From positions 1 through 64,000 of the forward strand of contig NZ_LFBV01000007.1 in NCBI RefSeq assembly GCF_001905345.1: a stretch of 64,000 nt of DNA. Reading direction: 5' to 3'. This document shows, one piece after another, positions 38,801-47,800 of the stretch; the stretch's first letter is position 1, and the number at the start of each line of letters is the position of its first letter. The DNA comes from Streptomyces uncialis. Lineage in GTDB: Bacteria; Actinomycetota; Actinomycetes; Streptomycetales; Streptomycetaceae. The notes beneath the pieces were generated by a model. That model did no database searches and was not told where the DNA came from. It worked only from the letters and a program-made list of their open reading frames with translations. Both the position numbers and the translations under genes were made by a program.

Positions 38801-41800
38801 AGCTACGACGGTCGGCACCTGCCTCTCGCCGAGATGACCCAGTGGCGTTCGGCGGCCGTCGACCAAGTGCTGCGGCTGAAGCCCCGGCGCGTCCTGGAGA
38901 TCGGCGTCGGCAACGGGCTGCTGCTGTCCCGGCTGGCCCCGCAGTGCGAGGCGTACTGGGGGACCGACTTCTCCCCGTCGGTGATCGCGGAGCTGGGGGA
39001 GCGGCTGCGGGCGCGCGGCGAGGACAGGCCGGGCATTGCACTGCGGGTCCAGAGTGCCGACGACGTCAGCGGACTGCCCCGAGACTTCTTCGACACCATC
39101 GTGCTCAACTCGGTGGTCCAGTACTTCCCGCACGCGGGCTATCTCACCGATGTAGTGCACAAGTGCCTGGATCTGCTGGTGCCCGGCGGCCGCGTCGTCC
39201 TCGGCGACATCCGCAATCTGCGCCTGCTGCGCTGTCTGCAGACGGCGGTCGCCGTCGGACAGCTCACCGACGCGGCGGACACCTCCTCGGTCCGTGCCCT
39301 GGTGGAGCAGAAGGTGGCCGCCGAGGAGGAGCTGCTGCTGGCACCCGACTTCTTCGTCGCGCTCGCCCGGACGTCCCCCGACATCGCGGGGGTGGACATC
39401 AGGCTCAAGCGGGGCCGGTTCGACAACGAACTGTCGCGCTACCGCTACGAGGTGGTGATCACCAAGGCACCCGCCGCCCCGGCCCCGGTCGAGGACCTGC
39501 CCCGGATGGGCTGGGCGGACCTGGGCTCGACCGGCGCAGTGGCCGGGGCGCTGCTGGACGCACCCCGCGGCCTCCGTGTCACCGACGTGCCCAACGGCCG
39601 ACTGCTCGCCGAGCACGACGCCCTGCGTGAGCTGCGGAGTGGCAGCGGAACCGCCCGGGTGCTGGCCGCCCTGCGCGCCGAGGCCGGGGGTGTGGACCCC
39701 GAGGACCTCCACGACGTGGGTGCCGCTCACGGCTTCCAGGTGGTGACCACATGGTCCGGGCAGGGCCGGGACGACTGCTTCGACGCGGTCTTCCTGCCCG
39801 CGCACGCCGACGCCACGGTGCAGGCCTACACGGGGGACCCGGCCTGGGACAGCCTGCAAGCGCACGCCAACAGCCCCGCACGCACCCGCCGCCTGCGGGG
39901 ATTCAGCGACCGGCTGCGGACCGGGCTGCGGCGGTGGCTGCCGGACTACATGATCCCGGCCGCCTTCGTCGTCCTCGACGAACTTCCCCTGAACGCCAAT
40001 GGAAAGCTCGACAGAAACGCGTTGCCGAAGCCGGACTTCGCCGTCCTGTCGTCCGGACGCCCGCCGCGCACGCCCCGGGAGCAGGTGCTGTGCGAGTTGT
40101 TCGCCGAGGTGCTCGGGGTGCCCGAGGTGACCATCGACGACAACTTCTTCGAACTCGGCGGGCACTCCCTGCTGGCCACCAGGCTCGTCAGCAGGATCAG
40201 GTCGGTCACCGGCATCGAGATGCCGATTCGGCGCGTCTTCGAGGGCCCCACCGTCGCCGCCCTGTGCGAACGACTGGAAGCGCGTACACCGGCGCGTCCG
40301 CTGCTCGTCCCGATGCCGAGGCCGGCGTGCGTCCCACTGTCGTTCGCCCAGTTGCGCCTGTGGTTCCTCAACCGTTTCGACACGTCCTCACCGGGCTACA
40401 ACCTGCCCACCGTGCTGCGCCTGAGCGGAAATCTGGACCGGGACGCGCTGCACGAGGCGCTGTGCGACCTGGTGGCCCGGCACGAAACACTGCGCACCGT
40501 GTTTCCCGAACAGGACGGCGAACCCTCCCAGATCGTCCGGCCCGCCGAGCGGGCGCGGCCGCAATTCCCGGTCGTCGCCACCCACCCGGACGCGCTGCCC
40601 GAAGCCCTCGCCGCGGCCGGCCGGGTGCCCTTCGACGTCACGACCGACCTGCCACTGCGCGCCACCTTGTTCGCGCTCGACGACCACGAGCATGTGCTGC
40701 TGCTGGTCCTGCACCACATCGCGGCCGATGGCTGGTCGGTCGGACCGCTCGCCCGGGACCTGGCCGAGGCCTACCGGGCCCGGGTCCGGGACGAGGCCCC
40801 CGACTGGTCCGACCTGCCGGTGCAGTACGCCGACTACGCGCTGTGGCAGCGCACGGTGCTGGGCAGCCCTGACGACCCCGGCAGCGTGCTGTCCCGTCAG
40901 CTCGTCCACTGGCGCCGGGCACTGGCTGCCGCCCCGGCGGAGGTCCCGTTGCCCACCGACCGACCGAGAGCACAGGACTCCACACCGGCGGGCGAGCGGC
41001 TGTCGTTCGAGCTGCGGGCCGATCTGCACGCCCGGCTGCTGGACCTCGCCCGTGCGCACCGGGCCAGCCTGTTCATGGTGTTGCAGAGTGCCGTCGCCGC
41101 CCTCCTCACCCGCGTGGGTGCCGGCACCGACGTCCTGCTCGGCAGCGCGATCGCCGGACGGACGGACACGGCCACGGAGGACTTGGTCGGGTTCTTCGTC
41201 AACACCCAGGTACTGCGCGTGGACACCTCCGGCGATCCGGAGTTCGGCGAGCTGATCGGCCGGGCCCGGCAGGCGGCTCTGGCCGCCTACGACAACCAGG
41301 ACCTGCCGTTCGAGCACCTTGTAGAGGCCCTCAACCCGGATCGTTCGCTGGCTCGCCATCCCTTGTTCCAGGTGATGATGGTCCTCCAGAACGCCCCGCG
41401 GACCGAGCTGTCCCTGCCGTCCGTGCGGATCACCGGTGAACCGCTGGACGTAGGCGCGGTCAACTTCGACCTAGGGTTCAACCTCGCCGAACGCGACCCG
41501 GTCGCGGGCCGTCCCGCAGGCGTGGCTGGCATGGTGGAGTACCGCTCGGACCTCTTCGACCGGGCCACGGTCGAACGGCTCGTCGAACGGCTGCGGCGGT
41601 TGCTGGAGACCGTGGCGGCCGACCCGTCGGTGCGGATCGGAGTCGTGGACCTCACCGCCGGCGACGCACTCGACGGGCATCTGGCCCCGGTGCCGGCTGC
41701 CCGGGAGATCAACCTCGCCCGGATCGAGGAGGTCCTGGCCGAACACGACGACGTTCAGCAGGTGGCCGCCGTGCTCCACCACGACACGGAAGCCGGGAGG

Positions 41801-44800
41801 CAGACCGTCGCGGTGCACGTCATCGCCGAGGACGGCCATGCTCTCGATGTCGACCGGCTGCGCGCGTTCGCCGCTCGATGGCTGCCGGAACACCTCGTGC
41901 CGACCGAGTACACCGTCGCCCCCGCTCCGGCCGTACGCCCGCCCGCCCCTCGGCTCGCCATGGACGTGACGCCTCCGGCGACGCCGCGTCAGGAGACCCT
42001 GTGCGCCCTGTTCGCCGAGGTGCTCGAGCGCCCGTCGGTGGGCGTCGACGAGGACTTCTTCGCGCTCGGCGGACACTCCCTGCTGGCCGTTCGGCTGATC
42101 GGCCGGGTACGCGACGCACTGGGGGTGGGGCTGCCCATCCGACAGCTCTTCGAGGCCACGACGGTGCGCGCCCTCGACACGGTGCTCGACGACAGGGCAG
42201 CCGCCCGTCCCCGCGTCGCCCCGGTGACCCGGCCCACCCGCGTACCGCTGTCGTTCGCCCAGCAGCGTCTGTGGGTGCTCGACCGTCTGGAAGGGCCGTC
42301 GGCGACCTACAACATCCCGTTCGCGCTGCGCCTGAGGGGACCCCTGGACGCGACGGCCCTGCAGGCCGCCCTGAGTGACGTGGTGGACCGGCACGAAGTG
42401 CTGCGCACGGTCATCGACAGCGACCACGGCGTGCCCTGCCAGCGCATCCTCCCCGTCGACGACATCTGGCCCGGCCTGACCGTCGGCCACGTCGCACCCG
42501 ACGCACTCGCGGCGGAACTTGCCGCGGCATCGGCGCACGCCTTCGACCTTGCCGAGGAACCTCCGCTGCGGGCACGGCTGTTCAGGATCGCCCCCGAGGA
42601 CCACGTCCTGTCGGTGGTGCTTCACCACATCGCCGGCGACGGAGGCTCCCTCGAACCACTCGCCACGGACCTGTCCACCGCCTATGCCGCTCGCAAGCGG
42701 TCCGTCGCCCCCGACTGGCCCCCGCTGCCCGTGCAGTACGCGGACTACACGATGTGGCAGCGCGCGCTTCTCGGAGACGAGAACGATCCCGACAGCATGA
42801 TCGCCCAGCAGATCCGGTACTGGGGCGACACACTGGCCGAACTGCCCGAGGAGCTCCCGCTGCCCACCGACCGCCCACGCCCGGAGGCCGCGGGGCACCA
42901 GGGCGAACTGGTGGAGTACACCGTCTGCGCGGACACCCATCGGTTGCTCGCCGAGCTCGCCGCACGCCACGGCGTGACGCTGTTCATGGTGATGCACGCG
43001 GCCCTCGCCGCGGTGCTCACCCGGCACGGCGCCGGCACCGACGTTCCGATCGGAACACCGGTGGCCGGCCGCGACGACAGCGCGCTGGACCCGATGATCG
43101 GGTTCTTCGCCAACACGTTGGTCCTGCGCACCGACACCAGCGGCGATCCGGACTTCACCACCTTGCTGGACCGTGTCCGGCAGACCGACCTGGCCGCATA
43201 CTCCCACCAGGACGTGCCCTTCGAACGGCTCGTCGACGTGCTCGGTGCCGAGCGGTCCATGGCCCGCAACCCTCTGGTGCAGGTCATGCTGGCGTTCGAC
43301 CAGTACGGCGCTTCCCCGTTGCGCCTCGACGAGATACGGGTGAGCGCGCAACTCACGGGCCATGTCGCGGCGAAGTACGACCTTGCCGTCAACGTCGCCG
43401 AACGCCGTGGAGCCGCCAGGGAGTACGAAGGCCTCGCAGGAGCCCTGGAACTCGCCACAGACCTGTTCGACCGGCGTACCGGGGAGGAACTGGCCGCGCG
43501 GCTGGTGCTCTTCCTCGACCAGGTCGCGGCTGATCCCACGTTGCGGATCGGGGCGGCGCGCCTGGAGCCGGCCACCGAACAGCTCCCCTGGAACGACACC
43601 GACCGCCCTGTGCCCGTCGAGCACGCGCTGGCCGCCTTCGAACGGCACGTCCCGCACCGCTTGGACGACGACGCCGTCGTGTGCGGCGCAGACCGCATCA
43701 GCTATCAGGAGCTCAACGAGCGCGCCAACCGGCTGGCCCACCGGCTCATCACGCGGGGGATCGGCGCGGAGCAGATCGTCGCGCTCCACCTCCCCCAGTC
43801 CGTCGACCTGATCGTGGCCCTGCTGGCGGTACTGAAATCCGGCGCGGCGTACATGCCGGTGGACCCCGACTACCCGGCCGAGCGGATGCGCCTGCTGTTC
43901 GACCGGGCCTCTCCCGCACTGGTCCTGGCCAAGGGCGACACGGGACCGGCGGACGCGCCCGTCCTGGACCCGGCCGAACACCTGCCGGACCTCCCCGCTC
44001 ACGACCCCACCGACGCCGATCGGCTGCGTCCCTGGTCACCCGACCATCCGGCCTACCTGATCCACACCTCGGGTTCGACCGGCACCCCACGGGGCGTGCT
44101 GGTCACCCACCGCGGACTGCCGGGCCTGGCCCTCAGCCTTGCCGATGCCTATCAGGTCGGGCCGGGAAGCCGTGTCCTGGAGTTCGCCTCACCGGGCTTC
44201 GACGTGGCCACCGGGGACATCCTGTTCGCCCTGTCATCGGGCGCGGCCCTGGTGCTGCTCGACACCGACCGGGTCACCGCTGCGGCCGACCTGGCCGACC
44301 TGGTTGCGCGCCACGGCGTCACCCACACGACCCTGACCCCGACCGTCGCCGCACGGATACGCCCCGGAACGCTGCCGGAAGGCTTCGTGCTCGCCCTGGG
44401 CAGCGAGACGGTACCGGGCTCGCTCGTGGACCGATGGGCCTCGTCGTGCCGGGTCCTGAATGTCTACGGTCCGACCGAGTGCACGGTGGCGTCGACGATC
44501 ACCGGGGCACTGGCCGGGGACGGTGTGCCACCCCTCGGCCGGCCGCTCGCCAACACCAAGGCGTACGTGCTCGATCCCGCGCTGCGCCCGGTCCTGCCCG
44601 GCATGGTCGGCGAGCTCTACCTGTCGGGTCCGGGCCTGGCCCGGGGCTATCGCGGCGAGCCGGCCGCGACCGTCGGCCGGTTCGTCGCCGATCCGTACGG
44701 CGCACCGGGTGTGCGCATGTACCGCACGGGCGACATGGTGCGGCGGCACCGGAACGACGAACTCGAGTTCATCGGCCGAACCGACGGACAGGTGAAGATC

Positions 44801-47800
44801 CGCGGACACCGCGTGGAACTGGGCGAGGTCGAGCAGGCCCTCCTCGGCCATCCCGCGGTGCGCGCCGCAGCGGCGGCCACCTTCTCCACTCCGGCCGGGC
44901 CACGGCTGGCCGGGTACATTGTCGCGGAACCCGGCGGCGCAAGCGTCGCCGAGCTGCGCGGATGGCTCGCCGAGCGGGTCCCCGACCACCTCGTGCCGAC
45001 CGCGCTCGTCCCTGTGGACGCGCTGCCCTTCACCGCCCACGGCAAGGTGGACCGGGCGCAGCTGCCCGCCCCCACCACCGCTGCGGCCCCGAGCGCCGGC
45101 CGGGCCCCGGGCCGTACCCCGGTCACCGCGTACGAGCGCGTCCTGTGCCGTCTGATCAGCGACCTGCTGGGTCAGCCCGACCTGCCGGCCGACGGCCACT
45201 TCTTCGAGCTCGGCGGCGACAGCATCCTCGCCATACAACTGGTGAGCCGGGCGGCCCGGGAGGGACTGTCGCTGACCCCGCGCGACGTCTTCACGCACCC
45301 GGTGATCGCGGAACTCGCCGCGGTGGCTGCGTCCGGTCGCCCCACCCCGGCACCCGTGCCCGATCCGGGGAGGGGCCCGGTCCCGCTCACCCCGGCCATG
45401 CACTGGCTGCGCGAACTCGGTGACGACATCGCGGGCTTCGAGCAGTCCGTGACCGTCCCGGTGCCGGCCGGACTCGACCGGCGCCACGTCACCGCCGCGT
45501 TGCAGGCCGTCCTCGACCATCACGACGCCTTGCGGATGCGCCTGTCCCGGGACGACGACACAGGGCTGTGGGCACTGGACATTCCCGAACCGGGAGCCGT
45601 CGACGCGCAGGACCTGCTCGTCGTCGCCGACACGACCGGGCTGTCCGGCGACGCACTGCGCGAGCTGGCGGCCCAGTCGGTGGGTGCTGCCCGGGACCGT
45701 CTCGACCCCGACCGCGGTCTCATGCTTGCCGCGGTGCTGCTGCCGGGGGAACCCGGCGCACCCGGTCTGCTCTCCCTCACCGCCCATCATCTCGTCGTGG
45801 ACGCGGTGTCGTGGCGCATCCTGAGCGGCGATCTCGACCAGGCCCTGACCGCCTCCGCGGAGGACCGGACGGTCGAGCTCGCCCCGGTCGGCACCTCCTT
45901 CAAGCGCTGGGCCGAACGGCTGGTCGCCGCCGCCACGGACCGTTCCCGGCTCACCGAGGTCCGGTATTGGACGGACGTGCTGCGCACCTGCGACCCCGCA
46001 CTGGGCGACCGGCCCCTCGATCCCTTCGAGGACACCGTCGCCACGACCGGGTCGATCCTGCGGACGGCCCGGGCCGGGACCACGGCTCCGCTCCTCACCG
46101 ACGCCCCGGCGGCGTTCCACGGCCGGGTACCCGATGTGCTGCTCACCGCGCTTGCTCTGGCCGTCGGCGAGTGGCGAAAGCGCCGGGGCATCCCCGCGAC
46201 GAGCGCGGTTCTGCTCGACGTGGAGGGGCACGGCCGGGTCGAGCAGGACGGACTCGACCTCACCCGGACTGTCGGATGGTTCACCACGCTGCACCCGGTG
46301 GCCCTCGATCCCGGGGCACTGGAGTGGGCAGACGTCCGACGCGGTGCCCCGGACGTGGGCTCGGCAGTGAAGCGGGTGAAGGAGCGGCTGCGGTCCGTGC
46401 CCGACTCCGGGCTCGGCTTCGGCCTGCTGCGCTACCTCAATCCCCAGAGCATGCCGCTGCTGGCCCGGGCGGGCACACCGCAGATCTGCGTCAACTACCT
46501 GGGGCGGATGACCGGTCCGGCGGATTCCGCCCCCGCGACGACGCCGCGGGAAACCGCCGCGCGGGCCGTGGCCCACACCGTAGCGCTCGACACCATGATC
46601 AGGGACACCCCCGAGGGACCACGACTCGTCGCGAACTGGACCTGGCCGGCCGGGGTGCTGGCCGAGCGGGACGTGGAAGACCTGGCCGATCTCTGGTTCG
46701 AGGCTCTGGAGGGCATCGTCGTCCACGCGCACGGCGCGACGGCCACCCGGAGTCCCTCGGACTTCCCGCTCGTCGACCTCGCCCAGCAGCAGGTGGACTG
46801 GATCGAGCGGACCTGGCCGGCACTCTCGGACGTGCTGCCGGTCACCCCCTTGCAGGAAGGCCTGCTCTTCCACGCGCTGCTCGACGGCCCCGACCGCGAA
46901 CACGACGACCCGTACGTGGTGCAGAGCGTCCTCGCCCTGCCTGAAGAGCTGGATTCCGACGCACTGCGTCAAGCGGTCCAGACGGTTGTCGAACGCCACG
47001 ACGCCCTGCGCGCGGCGTTCGTCCAGACACCGGACGGCCCCCCTGTCCAGGTGATCGCCGGACAGGCGGCCGTCCCCTGGAAGGAAGCCGCGGCTGCCGA
47101 TGCGGCCGAGCTGGCCGCGTTGGCGGCCGAGGAACGCCGCGCGGGCTTCGACCTGGCCGCTCCGCCTCTGATCCGGATGCTCTTGGTGCGGCTGGCCCAA
47201 GAAGAACACCGGTTGGTCATGACCCACCATCACATCCTGCTGGACGGCTGGTCGCTGCCGTTGCTGCTGCGCGAACTCTTCGCCGCCTACCGGACCGCTG
47301 GGGACGAAGCCCGGCTGCCCACCGTGACTCCCCACCGTGCCTTCGCGTCATGGCTGGTGGGGCAAGACAGGGAGGCGGCACGGGAGGCCTGGCGGGCCGC
47401 CCTGTCGGGTGTGGACAGCTGCCGAGTGGCTCCCGGCAGCGGTGAGCCCGCCGGCCCGCGGCAGGAAGTGCGTCGGCAACTGCCCGCGCGGGTCGCGACC
47501 CTGGTACAGGAGACGGCTCGTGCGCTGGGTGTCACGACCAGCGCCATGGTGCACGTCGCCTGGGGGCTCGTGCTCGGCCGTCTCACCGGACGGCGGGACG
47601 TGGTCTTCGGCAGCGTGGTGTCGGGACGATCGCCGGCTGTCCCTGGCATCGAGTCGATGATCGGCTGCTTCATCAACACCCTGCCGGTCCGGCTCACCGC
47701 GCGCTCCGCCGAGACCGTGGCGGACTCGCTGCGCCGCTTCCAGGCCGAACAGGCGGCCCTCGGCGAGGCGCATCACCTCGGGCTCGCCGAGGTGCACAGG

